64,000 nt of DNA from NCBI GenBank assembly GCA_018287875.1, contig JAGVVL010000011.1:50154-114153 (forward strand). The letters run 5' to 3'. Origin of the DNA: Nigrospora sphaerica. Taxonomy: Eukaryota > Ascomycota > Sordariomycetes > Amphisphaeriales > Apiosporaceae. The number at the start of each line of letters is the position of its first letter. The stretch's first letter is position 1. Shown piece by piece: positions 24,165 to 35,206 of this stretch. The notes beneath the pieces were generated by a model. The model saw only the letters and a list, made by a program, of their open reading frames with translations. It was not told the DNA's origin and did not search any database. The translations under genes were made by a program, and so were the position numbers.

Positions 24165-26354
24165 TCAACGGACTACAAATCTTACCTGGCCACTCTCCCG
24201 GAAAGCCTCTCCCTCCATGATACCTTCCATATACGCTTCTCCCACTAAACTGTAGCAATCATCGCCTCCCTCATCACGACGCAGGACGAGAGGCACCCTC
24301 CCCGCCTAGCGACCACGACCTCGTCGCCCACCTGTGAAGCGGCGGGAAGAAGGGCTAGAAACCCGTTAGTCCCCCGGCCCAGTCGCCGCTCGTACATCAT
24401 CTCGAGATAGCGGGTGAAGCCACTGTACTGTGTCCGCGTGGACCAGAGATAGGTAAAGAGAACGAGGGACGGCAGGACCTTGTGAATCCCGAGGGCGCAC
24501 ATGCGGAAAAGGGGCCGATGCTGGGCCGCCCACGCGTAGAAGAGCCGACGCACGCTGTCGCCGTCCGATTCCGACCCGGCGCCGGCCGAGAGGGTCTGTC
24601 GGTAAACGTAAAGTGGATCGTTATCTTCCTCGTCGCCGCCGGGTCGGGAAGCTGGGTTCGAGGGTGGCGCCTCGGCGGCGAAAGCATCGAGTTGAGCAAG
24701 TAAGCCGAGGTGTGTGACTATGACGAGCAGTCCTTGGTAAACCGCACGAAGCTGGGTGAAGATGATGGGCACTAGGAGGAATAATTTCACCGCCGTCGCT
24801 AGCCGCGAGTCGCCAAGTTTCTCGGAGAGGAAACAAAGGAGCCAGTTGCCCTCGGTGTCAAAGAAAGGCCGCGGGAGCACGGGAGAGAGGGACTTGATGG
24901 ATGTGATGGGCGTTCCCGAGAGAACGAGACACGTTCCATCATGGGTGAAGGTCGGCGGCGGCGAATCGAACGGACAGGCGTGCGTAAGCCGTCGGCCTCC
25001 GAGCGTGTCGTACATCAAGGGTCTGGGGACCGGGTCTGTGTTACTCCAGTCAGGCACCCATGTGGGCAGAGGGGCCGAAGCATCCGGTACACAAGCCCCC
25101 AGGGCATCGAGACAGCCCGAGTGGATGATAATGCTCTGGGCCGCATGCCTGTAGACGTCTACGTCCTCGGCTGCATAGTCGGGCGTGATAGCAAGCGAGC
25201 CGGCGTGGGTATGACTTAGTGCCATCATGCCCAAGTAGGCATAGATTTTGTCGCGGGGTCCATGGCCAGGCGCGATCGACCCTGCACCAACAGGACAAGA
25301 AGACGCTGTGCTGAGGCTGCGGCGGCGCTGGCCCCGGGCTCCGCGAAGCTCGTGTGCGCCTCCCGGTGAAGCGTGCGCGTCATCAGGTAGGGCAGGACGC
25401 AGGGGTCGACAAGTACGCCGCCGGTGACGGCATCGATGATGCCGGTGCGTAGACCGTAGTCGACACCGGCGCAGAAGCGATCCCACTCGATGGCGTGGAC
25501 ACCCGTGAGCATCGTGGCCCGGGAGCCAACAGGATCTCCTGGGCTGTCCAGGCGCGGGCCCACCAGGTGGCCTCGGCGATGTGGCGGATGCTGGACACGT
25601 CAAGCAGGTTGACGTCGCGGGGCGAGAGCCGGCTCCGGACCGACGCGCTCTGGTCCAGCGACGAGAGCGTGAACGGCGCCGCCGGGGTCCCGCCAGCCGC
25701 CAGCGCCTCGGCCGCGAGCCGCTCCACCATAGCGTACGCCAGCGGTGTGGCCCTCGGGTACGCCGGCCCTAGGTAGATGAGGGTGCGCGCGGCGCCGCGG
25801 TAGATGTCGGCCATGACGGCCACCTGCCGGTTGCGCTCGGCGATATCAGTCTGGTCGATGCAGACGGCGTCGATCCAGAGCATGCGCGCCTCATCGGCGG
25901 CTCGCAGGTCCGACAGGGCCTGGTACAGGTTCTCGCCCACGTAGAACGACATGCCGTCGACGTATATGTTCCAGGTGTTGCTGGTGTCGCCCCAAACGTA
26001 GCTCAGCGCTTCGTAGTGGCCTCGGCAATCACCCAGCCGGTGGCTAGTAAGGCGGCATGCAATGGCGTCTTGTCGCTGGCCGGGCAGAAGCTCCAGGAGA
26101 CGGATACATGGTTCCTCCAGATCTTTTGGGAGCGGCGTGTATCCGTACGTGACGGGCTGCTCAGACGGGCCCTCCGGCTCGGCGAATGTAAGCGGTTGCT
26201 CAGGTCCCGTCAAGATAGCATCAATTAAGATGCCAATAATACCGCGTTCTCCGAATCCATGGCAGATATCGTCCCAGATTCGTCGAGACATCGTGACGGG
26301 GTGACTTGGCGTGTATGGCGTCGACCAATATGACCTATTGCTTCTCCTGGCCAC
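24165..26354 (-). CDS. HET-domain (heterokaryon incompatibility) protein
   Basis: Member of the fungal HET family (PF06985), which mediates non-self recognition and regulated cell death on fusion of unlike strains. About 730 codons, single exon. HET motifs in order: YEALSYVWGD, LWIDAVCIDQ followed by ERNRQVAVM, then WWARAWTAQE and DPRDKIYAYLG. The middle has hydrophobic segments (around residues 480-530), and the end carries the conserved SQVGDEV, RVPLVLR and GEAYMEGIM block, then a stop at 24165-24167. The frame breaks three times, each compatible with one missing base in a G/C run: 25518-25523, 25255-25258 and 24300-24303. No nonsense codon interrupts the correct frames. The start may be the Met at 26354 or an inner one. 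No partner gene is visible nearby. Confidence 0.88.
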
Positions 26355-26654
26355 GAGACCCCGCGCGCCAACGTGTGGATTTAAAAATCCAACGGCGCAG
26401 GATTACACCGCCGATAAGACGCTAGATGGCGGTGATTGGCAGTCTAGCTGTATTCGTGAGTAGTGTTTCCTTTTTTTCCTTTTTTTTTTTTTGTCATCCG
26501 CGAGTCGTGCGGCTTTAAGCTCACCCCCCACCAAAGAGCCAACCCCCCAAACGGCCAGAGGTCAAGATGACCTCACGCGATGGCAACAGTACGGATCAAT
26601 TGAAAGTTCTCAACAACCACAATGGCTACGCACAAGCAGACTGATTTCAAGAGA
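26355..26654. other. Upstream region of the HET gene
   Basis: Contains a T-rich tract at 26468-26493 and no recognisable gene. It separates the HET gene from the transposase relict. Confidence 0.4.
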
Positions 26655-28274
26655 CTATGATGCAGTCTCTACCTCAGAATCGACTTCTTCGTCCGATCTG
26701 TCTGTGCGGACAGCTTCAGATTCCGCAGTGACCGTACCCCCTGCATCTTCAGGGGTCGACATCTCCTCCTTGACTTTGCGCACCTCCAGCATCGTCACGA
26801 AACGGTCCTGAGCGGCTAGCTGAGCCTTACGCCGTTTCTGAGGCTTCTGGAAATCCAGCGCTGTAGCCAAGTTGTCTCGTTCGTGCTTCAGACTGGAGAT
26901 CTCAGCGGTCGCTTGGTCCAAGGCCTTGCCAGTCTTCCGAAACACCTGGCGTAGCGTTGTGTAGTTATAGACTGGATCAACATCGCCAAGGTCCCGGTGG
27001 ATGACGCTGATCTGACGTGACGTACTAGGTGTCTTGACCTCCAGAGCAGACATCTGCGACAGCAGAGGGTCCTCCCTTAGCTGCGGAACACACCAATTTG
27101 ACCCCTCTAACCTGTCGCGGTCATGCTACCTCGCCAGTCGGCTATTGAGCGGCTTGCTGGGGTCCCTTAGATAGATGCCTGTCGCTCTCTAGTCTGTGGC
27201 AATATGCTTTGCTATCAGAGCCTCCTTACGAGCCTTGTTCCAGGCCTCTAGAAACTCTAGCTTCTTTGGAGTCAGTGTTAAGCTGGTGAGACAGGCATCA
27301 CGTAGGTATTTCCGATAGGCTCGCTTTAACACTGAGAAATGGCCGAGATTTAACGGCTACAGCACTTGAGAGGTATGAGCTGGCAAAAGGTTGAGCCAGA
27401 CGCGTGCCTCGAAACATGTCATCATGAACTCCTTAGTGCAGTGGCTTGCGTGGCCGTCGAGGATGAGTTGCCGCCACTGTTCAGGGTCCTCTGGAGCCGT
27501 CAGAGGCACGAATCTCTGCTTTGGCTAGCGCAGCGCAATTGAATTGCTGGTCCAGCCAGCCCGTGAGGCTTCAAAAGACCAGCTTTCGAAGTCCTGCTCG
27601 TCGACTTGGGAGTTGAACCACTGCTGTCGAACAGCCTTGCCCTTGAAAATCACCAGCGGAGGCAGCGCACGGCTAGCGGCAGAGATTGCTTCCAGAGAGG
27701 TCGTCCACTCGCCTCGGGGAGTATCCATGGCCAAGATCTGGCTCATAGCGGCAGGTCTAATGACGAAGGGGTAGCCTCCAAGGCTAATCTGAGCACCTAT
27801 CTCATCGAAGTTCCAGTTGTGCTCTAGTGGGATGCTGGCGAGGTCTTCGCGGGCTAGCCTTTCGAAGAGCTCCTCAATATTGGCGCGAGAGGCGCCATTG
27901 AGGCGCTGGAAACTCATGCCAGTGGACACCAGGGTCTTGACCTGCGGCCAGCACTTGAAGAACCGGTGATGCCAGCGTTTTCCAAGGCGGCGGTGGCTTC
28001 CAGAGGTGTTGAGGATGGACTGGGCGAATTGACGAAAGCGGCCGTGTGTTGGAGCCCAGCCAAGGCGGCCTTGAAGTAACACCCACGCTATAAGTTGGCG
28101 CTCTTGCTCCTCCGTGAGGGCTTGGTGATGCTCCTAGGCATGCCTTTTCAGAGGTTTGCAATTGATTCTGGCAGTTAACCAGTGCCAGGTGACGTTGCAG
28201 TGCTTGGCGACTGAACGGACTGATTAACCTTAGGTCACTTGAAGGAGAGCGACAGCCAGCGGCGCTTCATCCAT
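26655..28274 (-). pseudogene. Pogo/Fot1-like DDE transposase, inactivated by RIP-type stops
   Basis: One continuous frame of 540 codons runs from ATG at 28274 to the stop at 26655, broken by seven in-frame stops and no frameshift. An HTH region comes first (SVRSVAKHCNVTW), then a CENP-B-like part, then the DDE_1 catalytic part with first Asp in NFDEIG, second in LILDGHASH and an Asn in place of the third (PLNLG). A basic and coiled C-terminal part follows. Stops are at 28230-28232, 28224-28226, 28134-28136, 27525-27527, 27357-27359, 27189-27191 and 27126-27128. Each is TAA or TAG and explicable as CAA, CAG or TGG changed by CpA-to-TpA on one strand. No terminal inverted repeats were found by eye. 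It moves by cut and paste in its active relatives. Confidence 0.88.
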
Positions 28275-28820
28275 CGATATTGGTATCAAACGAAAGAGCG
28301 GAAAACGGTTACTCTCGATATGTCTTGTTGTTTACATATTTGGTGTTGAAGGTTTGTGATTGTCTCATCTGTTGTCCGAAACCAGCGGCTGTTTGGGGGT
28401 TGGCTCTTTGGTAGGGGGTGAGCTTATGACATGTTACCGCCACACGAAGACCCTTACTCTCGACAGCGACGAAACGTACCCTTGGCTCCAATAATGCTTT
28501 CGAGATCGTAATTACATGCCAGCTCGTTTCCCTCGTCGGTTGTCCGCAGCAGGAATGCCCTGATAAGTACTAATACAGTCAATGGCGCAAGCCTGGGAAG
28601 TTCCTTTAGACATGATCAAAAGTTTGATAACGGTATGGAAAACCAGATAAGCCTGTTATACACAATGTAACGGGCAAGAGGATAAGAATTGGAATTAAGG
28701 GCTATACAAGCTCTTTATCGACGCAAAGGGCAGAGCATCCAATTTCTTTCTACCTCTGTCGCAGCTCTAAAGGCAGAGCAACGAGAATTGCGAGCGATCC
28801 CACCCCTCGTTTATCGATGT

Positions 28821-30425
28821 CTAAACCCTGGGTCGGACGGATTGAGGATACCAGAAAAGCTCTTCCGGATCGTACTTGGCCTTAAGCTGCTGCAGCTTGC
28901 TAAGATTCTCGCCATAGTAAAGTCTCTGAGCTGACTCCTGGTTGAGGTTGGAATCGGCGTAATTAATGTACTTTCCCAGTCCGAGGCGGGAAGAGGTTTC
29001 GTCACCTCGTCTACCCAGCCGTCCAAGAAGTTGAAGCCATCCGCTGGGTACACGGCATCGGTTGAGAGACGGTCGTAGAACTGGATGATGTACAGCTTAT
29101 CGCGGTGTGCATAGGCCGTCTCACTGTTAGTAATCTGGCTGATGGCCGAGTTTTTGCCGCCATGCATGTCGAGTTGGAAAAACCATTGACGCGAGGTGAG
29201 CTTGTTAGCGGTGTCAAACCAGTAATCGACGAAATTAGACGCGGACGTGCCGTTGAGACCCTTGAGCGTCACGCTCTTGGCATAGAAATTGTCACGCTAG
29301 TGGGAATTATCAGTGATCTTTTGCTCCCAGCGGGCGTGGTGTTGATTGCGGAGCTACTTACGGGGCTAGGCCATGTCCAGTCAATGGTTGAATTAAAGGC
29401 AAAGTAGGTAACAGCCTCGATCCAGTTGACAGTCTGCGACCCTGTGAAATTGGCTGTCGGGGCAGCCTCGGCGAGAAGAGGGGCAATGGCGGCGTGCATC
29501 TGCTCGTTGGTTCCATAGTAAAGACCCTCGATGACTGGATCGCCGCGGTTGTAGTCGGAAATACGAAAGTTGAGTTTGCGAGGCATCACATTCTTGGCGT
29601 ATCTTTCCAGGGAATTTAGTCCCGTCTTGGCCGTAGTCCTATTCCAGCCCAAGGAGATGCTAAAGTAGGTCAGGGTTGTGGGGGCCTCGATTGTCTTTAG
29701 CTTCCACGATGCGATGACCCCGTAATTAGAACCAGCACCTTTGATGGCCCAGAAAAGATCAGAGTTCTTCTTCTCTGATGCCTCGACCACGGCACCGTTG
29801 GCGAGTACAACCGTGGCACCCACGACAGAGTCAACTGCCAGGCCGTGCGTATGAGAACTGAAGCCAAAGCCGCCGTGTGCGAAGTGGCCTGAGATACCGA
29901 CACTACAGATGGATCAACAGATGGCTTTCAACAGAATGTCGATGGATTGCCAGCTTACCCAGGGCATGTGCCGTGTGAGACAGCACGGTTGTGTTCCTTG
30001 TACAAGACGCTGGCCATGTGACCAAGTCTTGCACCAGGCTCTACCGTGGCGACGTGTGTGCGCCTGTCAAGTGACACGCCGTACATCCGGCTCAGCTCGA
30101 TGACCAGGTGGGAGTTGTCACCGCCCAGGCCGAAGGACGCGTAGCTGTGACCGCCGGATCGGCTAGAAACCTTGATTTTAAGTTCTTTACCGCACAGAAC
30201 CGCCTTCTTGATATGCTCAATTGTCCGGGGAACAGCGATGGCGATGGGCGTGTAAGGAAGACGGACGTTGTATGCGGCCGAGTCTATGTTCCAGTCATCG
30301 GAGCTCCTGGCATCATAGGGAACACCCGAAGCCGAGAGGCATTGATTAATATCAGCTCGAGTGACAAGTGCGGCTGTTTCGGCCAAAGCTGTCAAAACAC
30401 CGAGGAACAAACTCGCTTTATGCAT
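28821..30425 (-). CDS. Secreted FAD-linked oxidoreductase, berberine-bridge-enzyme type
   Basis: Flavoprotein oxidase of the FAD_binding_4/BBE family, acting on small alcohols, sugars or natural-product intermediates. Exons: 30425-29959, 29902-29362, 29296-28821; introns at 29903-29958 (GTAAGC...TGTAG) and 29297-29361 (GTAAGT...ACTAG). About 494 residues, the usual length. An N-terminal signal peptide of about 19-24 residues is followed by the FAD-binding part with the covalent His in SGGHSYASFG and the covalent Cys in HGTCPG, so a bicovalent flavin is expected. The BBE-type C-terminus (GENLSKLQQLKAKYDP, then FWYPQS) is in the next frame after a G/C run at 28988-28990, where one base seems missing. 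It could serve a metabolite pathway, but it is 16 kb from the PKS and separated by mobile elements. Confidence 0.88.
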
Positions 30426-31676
30426 CTTGGCAGATGGCTAAAGTACAGGAGAGATCTTGCAGGGTACAAAAAATGGTGGTAAGGGTCGGTTTGGGCAGAT
30501 GCCGTCGCTCTTTATACACGAGGGATAGCATGGGGTATATTACTCAAGTTGCAATGCAGACAGCGGGCCCAGGTACATGAGTCCACGCAGTGGACGGTGC
30601 TAGTTATTCCGAGGCCCATGATCCCGGTGTCAGGGATTTTTTGACATCGATTGCTGCCTGTTGACGACATACGCTGCTTACTGTATCGGGAGCTCCGTGA
30701 GGAGGCTTGGCGTATAGCATGGATGTGATGCAGCGAACCGAAGGCCTCGCGCGGGATTCCGGGTAGATCCTCCGGTCGACTTGATCTAAGTGGCAATCCA
30801 CGATCCAATTCAATCATCATTAAGGCGACGCCTCTGAAGATTTTATTGTGAGGGTCGTGCCTCGTCAATATCAACTATCCCCCTTTAAAAATTTTCTATC
30901 ACAGCTGAGTTAATGTCGATATTCAGCTAGCCTCATAGTTGATGTTGCCTTGAAGCATTAAGCCGTTTTGATTTATTCCGTGTTTAAAATTCTTCGACAG
31001 CAAGGCAGTGGGGCCATAGGCATTTGAGTAAAGTATACTTTTCCCCAACTTTTTCAAGGGTCAAGAGTGGCAGGTGCATTCCTTAATGTGATCCGATTGG
31101 ATGGATGAGCGAACATGTCACAGCGAGAGGTCAAGACGGCAAAACCATGTGGTCGGAAGTCGGAACACGCAGGATCTGGACTATGCCATGTGTGGGTGGG
31201 GGCAACTCGATATCCGGTGACGCCAAGGTGCGGGCAGCCAGTAAAGGACAGCCAAGAATGTCGCCATGCCTTGTCATGCAAGTGTTGAGGGGAAAGGATG
31301 GCGTTCTCGTGGCCTCGATACAGAATTGGGCTTAGCGCTGCGGCGATACTCGGCGTCATTTGCCCTGCAACGCCTCTTTTTGGATGCATGGGTCCCTAGT
31401 TAACCCGGTTCTCTAGGACCGGTTCTCCGAGGCCCACTAAGGATCTCACATACGGAGAGATCTTCACATTACCGGGACCATCGCTCGCCACGTCTCTCAA
31501 ACCGGGCAAGATGCAGCTGCAATCGGCCCGAGCCTGAACGATGCCGGCCTCGATGATACGCATATTGACTAGCAACCGTATAGGGTGTCAATTGAGTAAA
31601 GAAGAAGGATGCCCTTCTACCTATGAATAGGGAAAGTAGAAGGATATTCATACCTGCTACCTTATTAGAAAGCTGT
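30426..31676. other. No recognisable gene
   Basis: Promoter side of the FAD oxidase and further non-coding DNA. Short open frames on both strands show no motifs. Confidence 0.4.
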
Positions 31677-31859
31677 CACACACACACACACACACACACA
31701 TGTATTATCGCCATACTGGGACAGTGTCCCGCCTCCCGAGGGCATCCGGCGTGCGAGAGTCTATCTACATGTACACGAGATATCCCGCATGTCAAGCCTA
31801 ACGGCAACTCTTTGGTCTAACTGTCTCCGTGACTCCTCCGTGCGAGCTCGTTCTCGGTG
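31677..31859. repeat. (CA)12 microsatellite plus dispersed repeat A (copy 2)
   Basis: A CA dinucleotide run at 31677-31700 directly precedes about 160 bp closely matching 22877-23037. The two copies therefore share the body but carry different simple repeats at the same end. Confidence 0.75.
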
Positions 31860-31995
31860 CTAGTGGGAGCACACCTAACAAACTGCACCACGATGTCCCA
31901 GCGGGGAACTGGGCAAAAGGACTAGAATCCGAAGACTGGGAGACTTGGGTCTATTAGGGTTCATCTACTGGTCAACCACAGCCGTGACAGCACAC
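31858..31995. repeat. Dispersed repeat B (copy 1)
   Basis: From gctagtgggagcacac to agccgtgaca, about 135 bp, matching 42512-42645 downstream of the laccase with about ten to fifteen differences. It follows repeat A without a gap here. Confidence 0.7.
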
Positions 31996-32000
31996 AGCCT

Positions 32001-32730
32001 CTACTTGGACGGGGCCATGTCGCGCAGTGCGACAGCCACCGCATTGGCGCTACCGAGCTGCCACCCGAGCTCCCAGGTGCGGTCAGCACCCGGCACGGGC
32101 CGGGCGAACCAGTCCATCTTCAAGCCGCTGCCGGCTCCGGGCGCCTCGAGGTACAAGAATGAGTCGTACAGACCGAAGCCTGTCGTCGCCATGGACGCAT
32201 TGGACGCGTCGCGCGCGAAGCCAATGGGGCCGGGTGTCTCGGGCACCGCGAAAAGGCTGCTCGTCGCGTTGCCGCCGCCGCCGACGCTTGCCTCGAGCCT
32301 GCGCTCCTTGCCGTCGGACCGGACTGCCCATTTTCGCGTTAGTATGGGCGGGACTGAACATACAAGAGGGAAGAGGGCAAGCCGTATCATCTCGGATAAG
32401 AGCAGGCTCAGATGCACAGAAGAGCGGACGGCTGGAAATAAGGGAAGATGAACGTACAAGTCACGTTCTGGCAGTCGGTCGAAATAGGCGCCGCGATGAT
32501 GTAGGCAGCACCTGCCAAGATGACGTTAGAATCGACTAATTTGGTTTCGGGTGTCTTCGCCCATCAGTTGGTGGGTATGGGGGTTCCTCACCATCTCTTT
32601 CGACAACCGGAAGCCCACCCATGCCGTGGCCGTAGGCAAAGAGATTGAACTCGGCTTCGGCCTTGGAGTTGACGGGCTGGGCGGCGGCACTTACTGCGCA
32701 AAGCAAAGGCACAAGCAGTTGTCGGATCAT
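32001..32730 (-). CDS. Small secreted protein of unknown function
   Basis: Three exons fit in phase: 32730-32592, 32511-32458, 32323-32001, with introns at 32512-32591 (GTGAGG...TAAC...GGCAG) and 32324-32457 (GTACGT...GGCAG), giving 171 residues. It starts MIRQLLVPLLCAVSAAAQ, a clear signal peptide. The mature part has FNLFAYGHGMGGLP, one Cys (TDCQNVTF), several N-glycosylation sequons (NVT, NAT, NAS), a Gly run and a tail with WELGWQLGSANAVAVAL. No family was recognised. An alternative start lies eight codons upstream at 32754. Small size, secretion and dense sequons would fit a cell-wall or effector-like protein, but there are too few cysteines for a typical effector (inference). Confidence 0.65.
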
Positions 32731-32754
32731 GTTGGTGGAGGGGGAACAGAGCAA

Positions 32755-35081
32755 GCCTGTGGGCGGTAAATGATAGTAAAAAGGGTAGGATAGGCACCAC
32801 AGGTTTGTTTGGGAAGGAGGGCATGAAAACAGCGAAGGGGAATCGAGTCAGGGCCTCGCCTGGGTTCTTATAAAACATAGCACATGACACACTCGGCCCT
32901 GTCCAACAGGCGAAGAGCCGGGCAGTCCCCGTTCCGCCGTGAAGAAGTCACCCTTACCGGCAGCCGAGTTATCCACTGAAATAGCCGCGGCTGTGAGGGG
33001 TCGTTGCAACAGCCAGCCCCTGCTACGCACAGGGAGGAATATCGCGCCCGCAGATGGCGGACACGTCACGGTAACGGTGAACGTTCTCGTGCGGGTGCTG
33101 CGAATGGCACGCTGGGGCTTATCACCCAGCAGATGACCGGGACGACCCGCCCAAGGAGACCAAGATCCGGGAGGCGCGCACCCAACCCAGGGGCACAGCT
33201 CGCATCGACGTTGCTTTTAGAAGAAGTGGCTGGCCATTGAGGCACTAAGGGAAAAGAAAAACCGGGACTACCGTTGCAGCCGGTGGCTGTAGTTGGGTGG
33301 GTTTGGGGGAGGGGGGCGCTGATCTACACGGCGACTACTGTATATGTGATGTGGTACGACCTCATGTGCTCGGATCTTTCACGACTTCCGACGTGGGGGA
33401 CAGAGGGAGGCCGATACCTTTTCAAGTTCATCTGCCGTAACCCCCGCCCGGTACGAACATGTGGACAGGCCAGATGCTACACCAGCTGGGTACTAGAAAC
33501 TTCGGCAAATATGTGCGTAGTAATCTTTTCACATGATGGTATGGAAACAGGATGCCGCGGCCGATTCCGGGTGGGTGGAGGGCGCGCGATCCGATAGGCA
33601 TGTAACCAAGATTTACGCCGTGGCGGCGCAACTGGGTCTGCTAGTGTCCTACCCGCCCAATCTAGGGGATTCTTTGGGCGCGTTCCTTTGAACGCTTGCA
33701 ATTGAGCGGCTTGTTGGCAATACAGCTGGGCGGAGCCCTTTCGAGAATCCTTTTGCAAGGCCAATGCTCCCAGGATTGCAGCGCATGAACTGCTTCGCCG
33801 CCGATGGTTGACTGCATAGCTTACCAAACCGGTATATCCTGAGCGGGCCCCCGGTGCACGGCACACGAAAGACGGCCGCAGTTCGGCCGAGTGGGACGGA
33901 CTCCATGTAGAGGTAGTATGGGAAGATAGATGTTGGAGGAGCCGTGCCTGGAATGCTGAATGGATGCAAAACAAAGCCCCCACGAGAGGGATGCCTGCCG
34001 CGGCACGGGCGCGTTCGATCAAGCCCTCCTGACTCACATGGTCCAAGGATCGCGTGGTAGCGACGAGGCCCCGCCGGGGAGGCTCGCGCGTTTGGGCACA
34101 CGTACCTTGGCAGCCATCACGGGGCCCGGAACTCGGGTGGAATGGCCCGGCAGATCGAGGGGTTCGGGACTTTTCGGCATGAGGCTCAAAGGACTCTCTG
34201 ATGCATGAGCTGGGATTTCTCGGCGAAACCCGCAGATGCATGTATCCTTCAGTGGAATTTGTCCCAACCCGATTCCAGTGCTGTGTAGATGGGAGCACGA
34301 TTGGGCCCAACGGCCCCTCCCCGACCGATCAGTATTTCAGGCGGCATAGGTCCGTCAAAAGGAGACTGCCTTCTTTTTCGCGCGGACCGTGCGTGGTGGG
34401 CATGGTGCCCGAAGCCCAGGCTTCCAATCGGCGAGGGCATTTTATGCATTGGATCTGTGGGTGCCGAGGGGCGATGGATATTCATCTGGAGGCGTTTGAA
34501 ACGCCTGTAACCTGGGCGGGGCTGTTTATCTTTCCCAATGCCTTCTACGAAGTATCCCTGGAGGTTGTGGGTCCAACTGCCGAGCTCGTCAGCGCCGCAT
34601 CGCCGTGGGGGTCCATCTTTGTGCACCCGCTGTAGTAGTGCACGAGGGGGCATGTATAGGACGAACGCCTCTTTCCGGCTCGCCCACCAGCCCTTAGGTT
34701 CCCACTGCCTGCCACCCACGCCTACCGGGGTCCTGGAAAACGATAATGCAACGGCTCGGTAGTAACGTAACGCTAACATCGGTGCTTTCGCCTAGAGCTA
34801 CCGGACGAAAAAGCACCCAAATACCTAGGTCTAGTCGGATACGCCATCACGATAAGCCAATCGGAAAATATGACCGCCGCCCGAAGCCAACCGATCACGT
34901 AGATAGATTGCGACGCCTCGTGGGGCGGCCTAAATGCGATCGATTCCCGTTATGGAAACACATTCGCGATGCCGTCTATTTTCGACTTTACTTTGGCGTG
35001 CCCCTGGCTCTGTACCGATCCCCAACGTCTCGTGGATTTCGGCTTGTTCCTATCCTGCTCCGCTGCCATGCATGCCTTTCT
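32755..35081. other. Long region without a recognised gene
   Basis: Several long open frames overlap on both strands: 33477-34310 (-), 33649-34101 (-), 34201-34635 (+) and 34249-34779 (-). None has a family motif, signal peptide or convincing splice structure. Competing frames on both strands in GC-rich DNA are expected by chance. I call no gene here. Confidence 0.35.
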
Positions 35082-35093
35082 GTACGTCGGCCG
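35082..35093. repeat. Target-site duplication of LINE copy 2, left
   Basis: gtacgtcggccg, identical to 39939-39950 and directly before the LINE 5' end. Confidence 0.88.
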
Positions 35094-35206
35094 GAAGCTA
35101 AAAACTTTTTCGAAACCGACCCCACATAGCGATAACTTCACAACCACGACTCTATAAGCTACCGGATAGCCCGGAAACTGTTCCTAGGGCTTCATTTAGC
35201 CTAGAA

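Noticed and set aside
33477..34310. 277-codon open frame on the reverse strand
   Set aside because: Overlaps other long frames on both strands, lacks any motif, signal peptide or splice context, and the amino-acid mix is that of GC-rich antisense frames.
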